A stretch of 64,000 bases of DNA from Alviniconcha marisindica (GCA_018857735.1 JABMCL010000313.1:157001-221000), one strand, 5' to 3'. Positions 49,424 through 62,373 are shown, numbered from the stretch's first letter. A program made the numbers and translations. Notes: generated by a model from the letters alone, not told the origin.

Positions 49424-50835
49424 AACCCGCTAAACTTTCTGCTAAGTTTTGAATCTGCGCTAACTCGTTCTCCGAATGCGTTTTTCTCTGTCTAAAAGCA
49501 GTTCTCCGTGATAGAAAAGCCCATGGTTTGAAGGCGAAGAAAAAAAGGAGAGAAGTCTTTTGTGGCTTTGACTGCATGAATAATGCTGAAGCTTTGGGGT
49601 GTAGTGTACTTGTTTGGGGGAAGAAAAAGAAGGGGGGAGGGGGGGGGGGCACCCTAGAAGACTATGCGTAAAGAAATGGAGAAGGCAGTTTTAGGATTTG
49701 GCTTTGGAAATAAAAAAGGCCCATCCCACCCCCCATTTTTTTATAATTTTTTTTCGGTGGCTGTCCCGAATAGCTGGGCGAGTCAGGGAATGGGTTGACG
49801 GGGAGAGCGCCATTGAGTGATCTATTTCTGCGGGCATTGTAGGGTGTGCGTGCTGCCATTTCACACAGGTTTTAATGGCACTGTGGAGGAAGAGTCGTTT
49901 GTGAGCGTTATTGGCCCCTTACCTAGCGGGATCTTTTGTAAGAAAGCGATAGCCTTAGGGCGCTACAGCCTTCGAGACACTAGGGGACGGAGAGGGGACA
50001 ATGTCACCAGATGTCTGTGGGTTCTACTGGCTGGATTCCTTCCTGCACGGACCAGTGCCACTCTCGCCTTGGTTACCGTTAAGGCAATGAGTTGACGGTG
50101 GTCCTTGGGGAAAGTGTCAGTGCATGTGACAAGCTTGGGGAGCTGGCGCCATGCCAGTACACGTTGGTGGGGAAGGAGGGTACTGCTATTCCAGTGCTGT
50201 GCCACAACGGCCTCGACGACACCTTCGTGAACACAAAGTTTGATTGTCGCAGACCATGTGACGCTTCGACACCTGACACCTAGCAGTTCTAAAAGCAGGC
50301 TGCCAGTCCATTGAAAGTAGGATTCGGGCACCAACTCGTTCACACCGCAGGAAGAGGGGGGAGGGGGAGAATGGGTTGGTGGGGAAGGGCAGCAGAGGCG
50401 GGTTTTAAGGTAATGTCCTTCCCCCAGAGACCAAAGATAGGTAAAACTGGAAAGCAAGTGGCAGGTTTGCTGCTTTTTTTTTTAATGTGCGACCTGACAC
50501 TGTAATTACCCTATATGGGATGGGTAAAGTTATATATCATATGTATTTGACCGAGCTGGGATGAATAAAGTATTCTGTATTTGGCTGAGCTTGGGGGCAG
50601 AGGGAGAGCACTAAAAACTCGGTAAACAAGTATTGTGCTGCATGACAATGGCATTTTCTGTATGCATTGTACACGCGCGAATTGTGTCATATTGACCAAA
50701 CACTTTCCTTCCTGTTTGCATGTCTTTGACCAGCCTTCTATGCTTTTGAAACTGGAAGGCAGTGATCGATGGGTAGAGAGTAGGGTGGCGTGCTATTATA
50801 TTTTATTCATCGCCCACAACAACACTTGTGTAACA

Positions 50836-51235
50836 TTGCTTCCTGATGAAAACTGAACTAACAGCACTGTCATATCTGCTACAGTTTCTTCAGCATTGAT
50901 TGCTATGAGAGTGTCACCCCCATCAGATGCAGATAATTTAGTTTCAACATCCACCTGCCCACCCCAAAACCAACCCCATTGTAGCCAAGTGTATTCAGGA
51001 TTTTGATATTTCTTAAATGGGTTGCAAATGTACCAAACATTTATCTTCTTTAAGAGAGTATTAAAATCATAAAAATGCTTGGCCACACTGGGTTGGAATG
51101 GGGAGGGGGATGTTGAAACTAAATGAATTATTTGCATCTGATGGGGGTGACACTCTCATTTAAAAGCAAGAAACTATAGTGGATATGACACAGTATAGTT
51201 AATGTTAGCTCACCTCAGCTTTCTTCAGGAAGCAA
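50836..51235. mobile_element. Foldback element with long inverted arms
   Basis: Left arm 50836-50952 and right arm 51108-51235 are inverted copies. The core GAGAGTGTCACCCCCATCAG (from 50907) is matched exactly by its reverse complement ending at 51157. Further matches are TTAGTTTCAACATCC at the inner end, and GTCATATC...AGTTTCTT and TTGCTTCCTGA at the outer end. The unpaired centre is about 155 bp. There is no open frame of note and no clear target-site duplication. Such a structure fits a MITE or Foldback-type element. Outer parts of the arms carry small gaps, so it is not very recent. Confidence 0.8.
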
Positions 51236-51262
51236 AGACCCAAAGTAACTACATATATGAAA

Positions 51263-51804
51263 GGGTACAAATCAAAATATGGTAGGATTTCTCCTGGGAG
51301 AAACCCCAATCTGGGTCATCAGTAAAATGGATTCTAATTTTTACTGATAATTATTTTTATAATCTGGCCATATGAATCAGTACAAGAGAGAACAAATGTT
51401 TTATTGTTTTTTAAACAAATGTTTTATTGACTTAGGCCATAAAAACTGTGCCAAATTGGGATGTGCTGAGTGAAGGTAATACAGGGTACACATAACCCAT
51501 ATCTATCCATGTATACATATTCACAATCACCCAACACAAAAATTACACATATACACACACTCTCTCTGTCCTTTTTCCCTTCTCTTGCACTGATTCAGCC
51601 AGTCAAATTTTAAAAGTTTCAGTAAGAATTAGAATCTATTTCAGTGATGATGAACCAGATTGGGATTTCTTATGGTAGAAATCAAAATTGTGTTATGATC
51701 CGGCAAGATTTAAAATCCTACTGGCAGAGATCACATTTCTCCCGGGGGAAGTTTTAATTTCTGCCAGTAGGATTTGAAATCCAACCAGATTTCGATTTGT
51801 ACCC
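51263..51804. mobile_element. Second foldback element with 11-bp perfect ends
   Basis: The ends are GGGTACAAATC (51263-51273) and GATTTGTACCC (51794-51804), perfect reverse complements. Inner similarity continues: CCCAATCTGGGTCATCA near 51307 against TGATGAACCAGATTGGG near 51648, and GATTCTAAT near 51331 against ATTAGAATC near 51628. Inside the right half is a perfect 16-bp hairpin stem (51713-51728 with 51760-51775, loop 31). No transposase frame is present and no target-site duplication is obvious. It lies only 27 bp from the previous element. Confidence 0.75.
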
Positions 51805-53076
51805 TGACAAGTGACATACATGTCTGACATATAATGATATATAAAATCAGTCTGGTTGGTGAAGTATAGACCATTATACTTTTATAGTCTGATTATAACG
51901 AACTTCATGGAATTGAAACTTGACTATATCGTGTGTGTGTGTGTGTGATATTTGATGTGTATGTTTATGTATTCTTTTTACACACTTACAAACTAAACCT
52001 GACAGGTTCACATGCACATGCGCACACCTAAATCAAACTTATTGAATCCTGTGGCAGTAGCACTAATAACTTCCATTTGATGCATTACATTATTCAGTAT
52101 TACAGTGTTTTATGGTATTTGGCTGTTCCTTCAAGCACCTTCTGAATTTGAAACTAAAGAGTGATGTCTGCTTTTAATATATAAAAAGACTAGACGTACA
52201 ACACAAAGCAAGCATTTGTTTTTCCTCCATTTTTTTAAGATCAGTGTTTTAAGTTTTACAAAAAGGTTAAAGGTGCCTTTCTGGTTTATGTGTGTCTGTC
52301 ACTGTGTTATTTCTTGTTTGTGGTTGTTTGGCCAATGTGGGGCTTTTATTCATACAGCATGGAGCCATCCAATTGTAATGCATTCGTCCACTGATCCTTA
52401 CCTCTTGGCATGAGGCTGTTCCTATTGCATTGACCATACTTAATGGTACAGAATAAGGGACAGTGGAGATAATGACAAATGTAAGGTACTAAAGTGTGTG
52501 TGTGAACAAAAAACACGGGGGAGAGAGAGAGAGAGAAAAAAAAAGAAGAAGAGAGAAGACTAGAACATAAATGATATAAGCCAGACAAATAGAAATACTA
52601 AATGGGCTGAGACAAAGCACTTCATACATTAGCTTTGCAAAAGGAAACGTAGTATACTGTTATCCTAATTTTTGGTTTGGTTTGGTTTGGTTTGTACACT
52701 GTATACACTATATATTCTTAATGTACAAAAAGTTGTGCAATACTTGTTGAAGCTAGTATGCATACACTATCAATCACAATACCTCTGGATAGTAGTGGCG
52801 TGAACAGGTACTTTGTGTGCTGTACCCAACATCTAGCCCTTGATCAAGCCAAGTACAGCTCACTGGGACGGCATGCAGGGTCATACCCGTTTCTCATCAG
52901 ACAAGAACAATTGCTTCTTTATTCAGACTTCTTGGTATGACCATCGGCAGTGTTTGTTGTGAGGTTCGAAGGCGTCTTTGGGGTTTGCCTTCCTTTCCCG
53001 CACACGCGTAGACGCCATTTGAAAAGCGACTGGTCCTTGTTTCATTGTTTTGACCCCCCACCCCCCCCCCACCCCC

Positions 53077-53077
<1 letters not shown>

Positions 53078-53136
<59 letters not shown>

Positions 53137-53149
53137 ACACACACACACT
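53078..53149. repeat. (CT)n(CA)n compound microsatellite
   Basis: CT block 53078-53100, then a CA block with one interruption to 53149. Confidence 0.93.
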
Positions 53150-53398
53150 TTATCTCTCCCCCTCTCTCGAGACCGTTGGAGAGGAAAATCGCCCTAGCCT
53201 GAGGGAAAGCCCACAGTTTTATTCCACTGGTGACCGCAGACCGTTTTCAATGGGGATGGGGGGTACCATTGTTGTTTTGTTGATTTGCATGACATAGCAT
53301 TAATCTACGTTGGTTGGGGTTGTCAGAGAAATAGCTTTGTGAGGAGATTTTGCCAGTCATCCCCCGTGACTGGTGAACTGTTTTACTGTAGTGTCGTC

Positions 53399-53411
53399 GG
53401 GGGGGGGGGGG
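53399..53411. repeat. Poly(G) tract, 13 bases
   Basis: Uninterrupted G run. Confidence 0.9.
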
Positions 53412-54599
53412 TAGGACCAAGAACGATCCACTAGGGGGAGGTCAAAGTGTTAATGACACGCGTTAAATGAACTGTTAGTCTTCTCACTACGTCAGGCCCA
53501 GGTCCGCTTGCAAGTCCAAATTACTCCCGCCCTTCAGATACATGATCTGGCTGGCTTTCCTTCAAAGGCTCTCTCTCCCCTCCTCCTTCGCATTTCTTTC
53601 CCCTCATCCTCTTCTGTAAACGAGTTGACTCTAAATGTGCGTATTGACTTGCAAGGATCAAGTGTACACGCAACTTAAAGCTGTGTAGCAGAGGGCTTAC
53701 CCGTTTTTTTGTGCAAAACTAACAAAACATTTGGCTTAATTCATGATTGAATGGAGTGTCCCTTTTTTTATTTCGATAAAAGTATGAACGTATGATCTAC
53801 CAGGGACAATGAAATGTTACCAGATTAGTGTTACATTTCTACGATTGTACAGTTGATATCTAGATCGGTTGCTGGTGAACTGTTTTGGATTTCAAGCCCT
53901 CGTGGAACATTTTGTGCTGTACTGCTACAGACTCCTTGACCTACATAACCGCAATGAAAAGATCAGCGTCATCTGCTGTATCGTACAATTTCAGGACACA
54001 GGTTTTGTAAAAAGTCAACTAGTGTAGTGGAGAATGTCATCATTCTACAGCAGTACAGTTTAAAAGACTGCCAGTGACGTCTCATTGTGCCTGGAACGGG
54101 CTTCCTAGATCTTGGAATGAGCACGCACATAGCTGTCCCAAGTGTGCCCCGCGCTCTGCATTAGTCACAACACTGTGTGAATAATTTGAGAGAAGCTGTC
54201 TTTCAATAAATAACCTATGTTTCAACGATTGTATCAGCACAATGAAATTAGTCCCAGGCAAATGTGTGCTACGTGTGTATGTAACGGAAGGCTGTGGACA
54301 GTTTCTCTTGCGGGGCTGCTGTTCAGTTAGTATTTAACAACCCCTGTTTGCAATAATTTCTGTTCAGTTGGTAGACGTAAATGTCTTGTATGGGGTGGGG
54401 GTGTTAGATTGTCAAGGGGGGAAAAGTGTCCATGGCACAGGGTTTAACGGGACAAGTTGTATACAGTGAACCCCGTCACTGAAAGGAAAAAGGCACTCAT
54501 GGAGACCCAAGCTAGTTTTCTATGCTGCAAAATCAAACCATAAAGTATGGTTAATATTTGGAAACTTTGTTCCACTTCTTTTTTCTTTTCTTTTTCGTG

Positions 54600-54715
54600 G
54601 GCAAACACGCTGAAATCGGCGTAGATTCAGACTTCTGCCTGTGAGTTTTGTGTCTGATGCGAGAATTATGGCCTCGTGGTATTAGACCACTATGCCACCC
54701 TGGTTTCTGATGGCT
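54600..54715 (-). mobile_element. Possible tRNA-derived SINE head
   Basis: On the minus strand an A-box match TGGCATAGTGG lies near 54690. A weak B-box-like GTCTGAATCT lies about 60 bases further (near 54625). The wider spacing and weak B box keep this tentative. Confidence 0.3.
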
Positions 54716-55172
54716 TGAGCTGTGGGAGATGAAGCCAGTTGTATTGTTTGTGTCAAGCCAGGGTCGTTCATTTTGTCCCCCAGTCCCTGGACTCATCCTT
54801 TGTCGGTGCTGCTGAATTATTTACATGCTCTCTGCGCCGCGATGCCAGTAGTGGGGAGATGGAGAGGACGAGAAATAGAGGGTGAGACCGAGGTATTGTA
54901 CAAGTGTGCCGTACAAGTGTGCCATCTACTAGGAGCTTTTCCAGATGGGATTGCCAAAACGAATGACACTCAGTTGGGATGGAGAGATTTTATTGCTCAC
55001 TTGACCTTTCCATTAAATTTATTATATTACTTTGTTAGCGCTGGGTTTAATTATGTCTTCCTAGAATCCCCGACGTGTTTGAGTTGTATGGTAAGGCAGT
55101 TGTACGCTTGTCTACCAGTTTGACATGCACACACACTGTACACACACACGCATGTGTACACACACTTTTATG

Positions 55173-55187
55173 CCCCCCCCCCCCCCC
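55173..55187. repeat. Poly(C) tract, 15 bases
   Basis: Uninterrupted C run after CA-rich sequence. Confidence 0.93.
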
Positions 55188-56257
55188 TCCTTCCCCCAAC
55201 ACAGTCATTGTTCAGTGTCCTAAACGTCTTTTTCTTTCGTTTAACTGTGATGTAAGCAGTTGGTGCTTGTTTTCATGGAGTGCAGTTGAACAGTTGCTTG
55301 AAAAGATCTCTCTCCTGCACATAGCCCTCCTTCTATCTCATATAGTTGTTTTGTTGGTGCAAATAAATGGCAGTGCTCCATGACCTCCATGGAAGGTTGG
55401 TTGAATGCAAACCTACAGCCATCAACACTAACCATGACTTCAGCTGTTGCCAGTTGAGTTTTTAAGGTGATTTCTCCATTACAAGTAGTGCCATGTTGGA
55501 TTTTTTTTTGGGGGGGGGGTTAAGGATTGGCTTACAGTTGCAGGTAAAATACAGTCTTCTTGTTCGTGGGTGCAATATGCCAGCTGTAGTGAGAAAAGTA
55601 CAATTACCACCCTGTCAGGTGTAATTTTTCTCGAGTATTGAGATTTGATTTACAGCCTAATTTCAGCCAAGAGTAGCTGATGTGCCTTATGAAATGTGCT
55701 GCTGTTTTGAAAGAGAGTGTTGATTAACGGCGGGGAAAGTTTAATTTGTTCTCAATTGGTACATCTCGTTATGTGGACGGTGCATGGATATTGTGGTGCT
55801 AACTTGAACTAGCGCGGTGAGCAACTTGTCATTTTAATAAATATCCGGTTACTGTTAACGCCAGTTGAGTGGTGTCAGTGCTGTGCATAAAGTTTAAACA
55901 TTCGTCCACAGAGTTTACAGTCACTCTTTTGCATTTTTTTCCATGGTCTGGCCTGTGATTTCTTTTAGCACCTACAAACAGTAAATAATAATAATGAAAA
56001 ATACGTGCATTCATAACGGAAAAATAACTGTTCTTTGGCCTTGAAAATGGGACATGGCCTCCCAAAATAAGTATGAATGTGTACAAATGGATGGTGTCGA
56101 CAATGAGTCCATGCACCAGCAATGCTTCAAGAGGCCCTGCTCTAACTCTAATAGTCGCCAGAATATCTCTTTAGATAACGACAACACGAAATTACACAAT
56201 CAGAACGTGTACTTGATCATTTCCATTCATACAAAGTTTGAACTTGATGAAATAAGA

Positions 56258-56280
56258 CCCCCCCCCCCCCCCCCCCCCCC
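56258..56280. repeat. Poly(C) tract, 23 bases
   Basis: Uninterrupted C run. Confidence 0.95.
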
Positions 56281-57504
56281 AGAATTTTGCCTTTCTAATA
56301 ATCACGTGCCTTGCCAGTTCATTCGTCTTCATTTCCCCCCAGTCATCTTCAAATATAAAATGACATGTGAGATTATGAGTGATTTGAGACTTTACATTGT
56401 GGTTTGATAAAGATTCTTTTGCCTCGATATGGCCTTTGGTGTTATATATCAAGTAAATTAGGTATGTCCCAGGACCAGCGTTCCTGGAAAACAACCAGGA
56501 AATGTATTGGAAGTTTGTGTTGTCGTTCAGCAGTAGCGCAATTGAAAGTACATCAGTTTTGGATGGACTGTTGGTGGCAGGAAGCCGCAGAAAAAAATTG
56601 CGCTGCGCTTACAGATTCTTTTGGCACACGAGCAAGTGCGATGAAAAAGCGGTCAGTGTATGCTCCTTCAAATTGGTTTTTATTCATCCTGTTTTATTTT
56701 ATTTATAACCCCTCTTCAGTTCCTCTGATTTTGTTTGATTTTTTTCCCCGTCCTGCGACAATCGCATGATAAAAGAATAATATTGACGGATGCTCTCCAA
56801 GCTGGGTTTATTCTCGGAAGCACATTGTTTCATTGTAAACCAAGCTTTCTTCCTAATGGCGTCTTGTTTGTTCATTGGGTTGCATTCATTTTTAATGTGA
56901 AATGGTAATGGAGCTAGCTGTATGCTAATGGTATTCAGCTGAACATCACAAAGTCTCTGTCTTTGGGGAGGTTGCAGCGAGGAGGGTTGCCAATCCCCAC
57001 CCCTTCTGCCACACCGTTTTCCTGCGAGTCGTGAAAGTCGATAGCTCCAGTTGATTGAAATTCTGCTTTCGTGCATATTTTTTGTGTCAACACCTGTGAC
57101 TATGTGAGATGAATAGTGCAGCGAAGGTTGCCTCATCATTGGTCACTGTGTCTCCGGTGGTAGGTTGTAACTTCGGAATAAATGGAAAAAATAACACATG
57201 GATGGATTTCCTTGGTAAAGGTCAAGCACAGCTAGGCCTTCAGTCTCTGAAGGTATTTGTGTGGATGTTGGAACTAAATTGGTTTTTAAATCAGAAGCAC
57301 AGGCGTCTCGCGTGAACTGGCGGAGGTTTGAACTTTAATTTTATAGAAAGAGAAAATGGCTGTCAAGACGCTTATACCTAATTTGGTATTGAACGTCTCT
57401 AATCCCAGTATGGAGCACACTGGAGGCAGCGATCGTGACCAGCAACATGCATTGAATAACTCGCCATCCCTACCTTCCCAACCCTTCCAGTTCCACCGGC
57501 CCCA

Positions 57505-57515
57505 ACACACACACA

Positions 57516-57592
<77 letters not shown>
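57505..57592. repeat. (CA)n microsatellite with one interruption
   Basis: AC repeat with a single CTCA interruption near 57516, about 44 units. Confidence 0.95.
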
Positions 57593-57594
<2 letters not shown>

Positions 57595-58784
57595 CTTTCC
57601 CTCTTTCATCTCCTCCATCTTTACCCTGCTTTGGCCGTCAGTGGTAAAACCCTAGTTTGTGTCCGAGTATTTGTTCCCTCACGCAAGACTGTCAATTATT
57701 TATAACTGATTTCCCACGGGGCTTTTGATTTATTCGGGGGATAGGGGTAGGAAAAGACCGTTGGGCGAGGGAGGGATGGAGCAGGGGGGATGCAGGCGGC
57801 GAGGAATGGAAAGTTATGCAAGGGACTGGGGATTGGTGTGCTCATGTAACAGACCGGGTTGTTTCGTTGGCTTCTGTGCCCTCGGCATGTCGTTCAAAAG
57901 ATCGTGCGAGTCATATAATTAATTGAATCAACATTTCGGGGACGAAAGTCGATATCTGTTGACTCTCACCGTTCCCAAGTCTTGTTCACTTTGTTTTACG
58001 GTATTATGGGATCCACATGAATCGCTGCAATTGGTGTAAAAAAATAAAAAAATAAAAAGCGAAACGCACTTTGAACGGTTTTTCCTCCTCCTCAAATGTT
58101 TTCCGTTTAGTTAGTGATGACTGCTGTTAATTATAGCCCAAATCTTTGCCTGGAAGAGGAAGAATAATTGGGAGGGGGGACTGCCATTTTATCGGACTTT
58201 ATTGGCATAACTTTTGTTTCCGATTTGTGTCTTTTATACTTCTCTGTGGCTAATCATACCTCCAGACCGGCAAAGTTGGACCCGCCATCGCTATTTCCAT
58301 CATGAAGGCGATTTCTTGACAGTGGGAGTGCGCCATCCTATCTCAGGGTTCCCCTGACTCATGAAAGGTTGATGACAGTCCCTGGCCAGGCGGTGCCATT
58401 TGCTCTCTGGCCTCGTTTCTCCGCTCCATTTGGATGGTCAGCCCAGTGGCCGTGGCGTGCTGGAGTGGTCACTGGGGTCTACCCGCACGGACGACGGCCA
58501 GCTTCCTGATTGCCTTTGTCTCTGTAGAGGGGGGAGGGGGTCTACGGGGGAGCCAGGAAGCAAGGGGCGACTGGGTGTGGAATAATTCATCACCTTTCAG
58601 CCCCCCCCCCCCTTCCCCACGCCCCCTATTCGTTCCCTCCTTATTTCTCTCTTCTGTCCCCCGAAGGGAGGCCGGGATGTCTGATGTGCGTCTCCTGTCT
58701 GGAGTCGCAGGGCTGTCATTTGTTCCCCATTTCCACACACACTCATATACCTAGTCCTGTTGCTCTTTCTGTCTTATCGCTTTT

Positions 58785-58811
58785 CATATATATATATATA
58801 TATATATATAT
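58785..58811. repeat. (TA)n microsatellite
   Basis: 13 TA units inside repeat R2 copy A. Confidence 0.9.
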
Positions 58812-58939
58812 GCTCTTGTTGAACAGCTACGAGATGATGGTAGGTGCAGCTTGCTGCCATATGGCACTGTTATAAATTTGCCATTAAGCATATATTATGC
58901 AAAAGAGAGGGGGGGGGGGAAGAATCATTCATTTAAGAA

Positions 58940-59020
58940 TCGCATACCACCGGTGCACCAGAGCGCAATGAGTCTGCTCGAGAGCAGAGAATAGCGCTGT
59001 ATAAAAGCGGTCAACAACTC
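58940..59020 (+). mobile_element. 3' fragment of the 26321-type SINE
   Basis: GAGCGCAATGAGTCTGCTCG, then AGAGCAGAGAATAGCGCTGT. This parallels 26751-26795 of the full SINE. The tRNA-like head is missing. It is inserted in repeat R2 copy A. Confidence 0.65.
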
Positions 59021-59861
59021 CCACCCCCCACCCCACCAACACACACACACGCACGCACGCGTGGTCCATTCCATTTCTTTTATATGATGTAAAGATTTTA
59101 AATTTAATCTGATGTCGATTTCGCCCTAATTATTTATCTGGTATTCATAAATTGGACGAAATGGACGACGATACTAGTATGTCCCAGCCGTATATGCGCC
59201 TTTTTTCTTTTTTCTTTTTTAACAATGGCAATATTGAAGGGACTAGATCTGTCTTCCTCACCTCTGCTGCTTCTGCAAACTTAGCCTCCATTTTTGTTGA
59301 TTTGCCTCTGAATACGAGCTTGGGTACAGCATTTTAGGACTTGATGGGAAGAAAAATGTGTTGTAGTCTACACACAACCGAGTAGAAAGGCTTTGTTTGA
59401 CAGGGAGCTCTGTCGGCCGATTTCAGGGTTGGTATGACAATTGGCTTCATCTGATTTGATTTTCAGAAGATATGGCCTGCCGTGCTGTTAACCTTCTGTA
59501 GTCAGATACTAATTATCAAACTGAAGAAGAAACCCTGTTAATGCACACTGTTGGAACATTCAGTGATGTGTTTTTGTCCATATACTCAATACGTTGTTCT
59601 ATTTTTGCGTATGGGACAAACTGGTATTTTTGCGGATGGGACACACCACATGTATATTAGAATTGTGTTGTTTTTAGATCTGCTTCCAAGCCCAGTTTTG
59701 ATTATTAGTCGCTTAACTCAGAGTAGTCTTGCCCATCAGCATACTGTAGCATAATTACGATTGATTGTAATTAGTGTAACTGAGTTACAACAAAGCAAAA
59801 GAGAATTTCCATGACAATAATTAAGCAAACGGTCAAACCCAGTAAATTTAGAATTAAAGGT

Positions 59862-59911
59862 AAGTAACTTGATCTTTTACACCCAGTCAACCATTACGGT
59901 TATATCAGGGC
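59862..59911 (-). repeat. Orphan copy of the family T tail
   Basis: On the minus strand: GCCCTGATATAACCGTAATG, then GTTGACTGGGTGTAAAAGAT and CAAGTTACTT. It is almost identical to the copy at 34047. No LINE coding sequence precedes it. Confidence 0.75.
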
Positions 59912-60375
59912 TATGGAATTAAAGGGGCGCCGAAAAAACACCAGAAACGCAAATAAAGAAATTGAAAACCGGTTAGATCTACTCATTTCGACTGAATTAT
60001 AATTGTCTGGAACACTGTAAACTGCATTGTGATAGAAAACGACATTTGCGTGCCGACACAAAGAGTTTTTAGAAATGAGCAATATAAAAAAAAATTGTGT
60101 GTGGATCTGATGAATTGGTCCCACGGTAATCAGCGGTTGGGACCAGTTCGACAGGCTATACGATGCGTTAACACGGTTCACTTCAATTTTGTCTGCGACT
60201 TTATTGTATTACAGAAATAAAGATAAATCAATGACCAAGGCTCAGATGTTGAACATGATTACTGTCGATCCGAGGGAGGGTTGTTCTACTTCGGAATTCA
60301 CTGTCGAGGCGTGAGCAGAGGTAGTAAATTCACAAGCAGAATATGTCAATGTCAGTCCTTTGTCAGATCTACAGC

Positions 60376-60974
60376 TAGTCCCCGAAGGGAGGCCGGGGAC
60401 GTCTGATGTCTTCACCCTGTCTGGAATCTCAGGGCTGTCATTTGATTCCCCATTCTTATCCTGTCCTGTTTTACTGCCAAGTCCTCTTGCACTTTCCCTC
60501 ATGTAATTTTTCTGCTTTCCCTCTTGTGCATTTTTTTCTTCTTCTTCTTCTTCTTTTTTTTTTTTTTAAATATTTTATTCTCTCTCCCCCCGAAAATTCA
60601 TTTTTTATTCAGAGTTAGTGTGTGTGTATGTATGGCTCTTGCCGAGCAGCTAAGAGATAATGGTTGGTATGTGGTATATGCAGCTTGCTGCCATGTGGCA
60701 CTGATACTTGCCATTATGCTAATTTATACAATCTTTTTAAATATATATTGTTTGTTGTTTATATCCATTTCTTTTTATTATTTTTAATATTTTTCTGTAA
60801 TCTGGTACCGATAAATTAGACGGCATGGTCAACGATACCAGCATATCCTAGCCTTATGTGCTCTTTTGATAGGGGTAATATTGAAGGGACTAACTCTTCA
60901 AAAAATGGTGTTTGATGTTTATGTATGTATGTTTTGTATTTGCGTGCGGATTGGTTTTGTGGATTGACTTGAGA

Positions 60975-61039
<65 letters not shown>

Positions 61040-61134
61040 AGAAGGGTTTTGGAATGTGCATTTACTTACGACCAAGTTCGATTGTCCTGAAATGACCATA
61101 CGAGGTTGACAGGACGTTAAAGTCCAAATACTAA
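60376..61134 (+). repeat. Dispersed repeat R2, copy B, with retroelement-type tail
   Basis: Matches copy A through GTAATATTGAAGGGACTA (to about 60890). It then continues through a (TA)30 array (60978-61037) to a tail CGAGGTTGACAGGACGTTAA, then AGTCCAAATACTAACT. The tail has the same build as family T (TTGAC-GG-CGTTAAA...short tandem end). R2 is therefore probably a retroelement of at least 700 bp without coding capacity, or the 3' end of a LINE. Confidence 0.65.
60978..61037. repeat. (TA)30 microsatellite
   Basis: Perfect TA array within R2 copy B. It is self-complementary and may extrude a cruciform (general knowledge). Confidence 0.95.
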
Positions 61135-61939
61135 CTCTACAGCTAGTCACGTTTGACGTCTGAATCTTGTTCACCGATTTTGTCTTTATTTTGTATTTAT
61201 GCAATGCATTTGGTCGATTAAAAAAAAAAATCATTACAGTTTAAATTTTTTGATTTTATTTTGAGGGTCATTATTGCTGTCCATTTCAGATTACCCACGC
61301 ACTGTATTAAATTTTGTTGTAAGCCAAGCCCCCCCGGTTACTGGAAAACGTATGCAACTTAAATCACATTACATCGTGTCTTTCACGCTCATAATTCATT
61401 CTTTTATGTTGGAGTCTATGTTTACTTCCAGTGTAATAAACTAAACTAAAACATCAGTGACCTGATTACTTACACTTTACGAGAAAACTGTCCGCGAATT
61501 GTTTAGAAGGTTCAGTTACGTCTGATGTCTCTGCTTAATGGTGCTAGTAATCGTCTTGCTGAAAGGACGTTGTAAAACATCGTTCAACCTTCCAGCCATT
61601 AATGGGACTCCAAAAGAGCAAAAGATCAGGATTCCACCATCGGCCTTCTCCCCCACTTCCATCCCTTTTCTCTTGGAGTAGACTAACCACTGGAGTTTAT
61701 AAATTGTTAGTACTGTTGGCGCACTTGAGTATGTGATATTGTAGTTTGTTGAACAGGCATAATATATGAATGAACACTGTTACAAAGGGGGCTTCAACCA
61801 ATGCCATCGAGTGCTGATCAAGATGCTTTAAAAGTAATGGAAGGGAGAGTATGGGGAGTTGCCGTCGCTCGTCAGCTCAGTGTTCAACTCTTATCGTATA
61901 CAGTCTCTCTGGCGGAGACGAAGTTCAACCCCACCCAAC

Positions 61940-61965
61940 GGGGGGGGGGGGGGGGGGGGGGGGGG
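61940..61965. repeat. Poly(G) tract, 26 bases
   Basis: Uninterrupted G run. Confidence 0.95.
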
Positions 61966-62373
61966 TCGAGAGATGGCTGTCTCCACTTCTTGAAGTGTTG
62001 GCTGGGAGTGGGATCGCCACGTAAACTAGTAGACTAGTAGAAAGCTACTAGTACTATCAATCGATACACCACCGAGAGATAGGGCGAGCACAGACAGTTT
62101 CGGACTACACAGCAGCCGCCTTTTCTTTTATCGTCTCGTGTGTGTGGACTACGTACCCCCTCCCTCTCTCTCGCTCGCTGTATGTCTCTCGTCTCCACCC
62201 AACACATTGACTGGACAGCCACATGTCCTTCGTCACATCCTTTTCCATCATCTCATTTGGACGGTCTGGCAAAGCGGTCTACGTGGTGCATAAATGGATG
62301 ACAACTGAACGAAACACTTTTAAACACACATAGGTCGGTCAGAAATCTAAAAACATTAATGTATGATTTAGGA

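Larger units (their letters stand above)
47409..50830 (+). other. Interval after the putative first exon, no gene recognised
   Basis: CpG-normal DNA with a C28 run and (CA)n. An open minus-strand frame at 49963-50457 (164 codons) lies in this part, without recognisable motifs. Other open frames overlap it on the plus strand, so low stop density rather than coding is likely. Confidence 0.5.
51805..58650. other. Interval without recognised gene
   Basis: Microsatellites and homopolymers are listed separately. Open frames at 54722-55123 and 56404-56769 (plus) show no motif. A direct repeat GTACAAGTGTGCC occurs twice at 54898-54922. I see no splice-bordered exon I can support. Confidence 0.5.
58657..59252 (+). 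repeat. Dispersed repeat R2, copy A, interrupted by a SINE fragment
   Basis: The left part (58657-58895) carries CCCCGAAGGGAGGCCGGGAT, GCAGGGCTGTCATTTG, TGCAGCTTGCTGCCATATGG and GCCATTAAGC. The right part (about 59095-59252) carries TCTGGTAT...ATAAATTGGACG, GACGATACTAGTATGTCCCA and GCAATATTGAAGGGACTA. Both match copy B (60376-60900) in order. Between them lies a SINE-tail fragment (58940-59020) and CA/CG low complexity, which copy B lacks at this point. Confidence 0.75.

Noticed and set aside
49963..50457. Open minus-strand frame of 164 codons
   Set aside because: Arg/Leu-rich with no family motif. Plus-strand frames are open over the same bases. It could be part of an unknown mobile element but cannot be supported.
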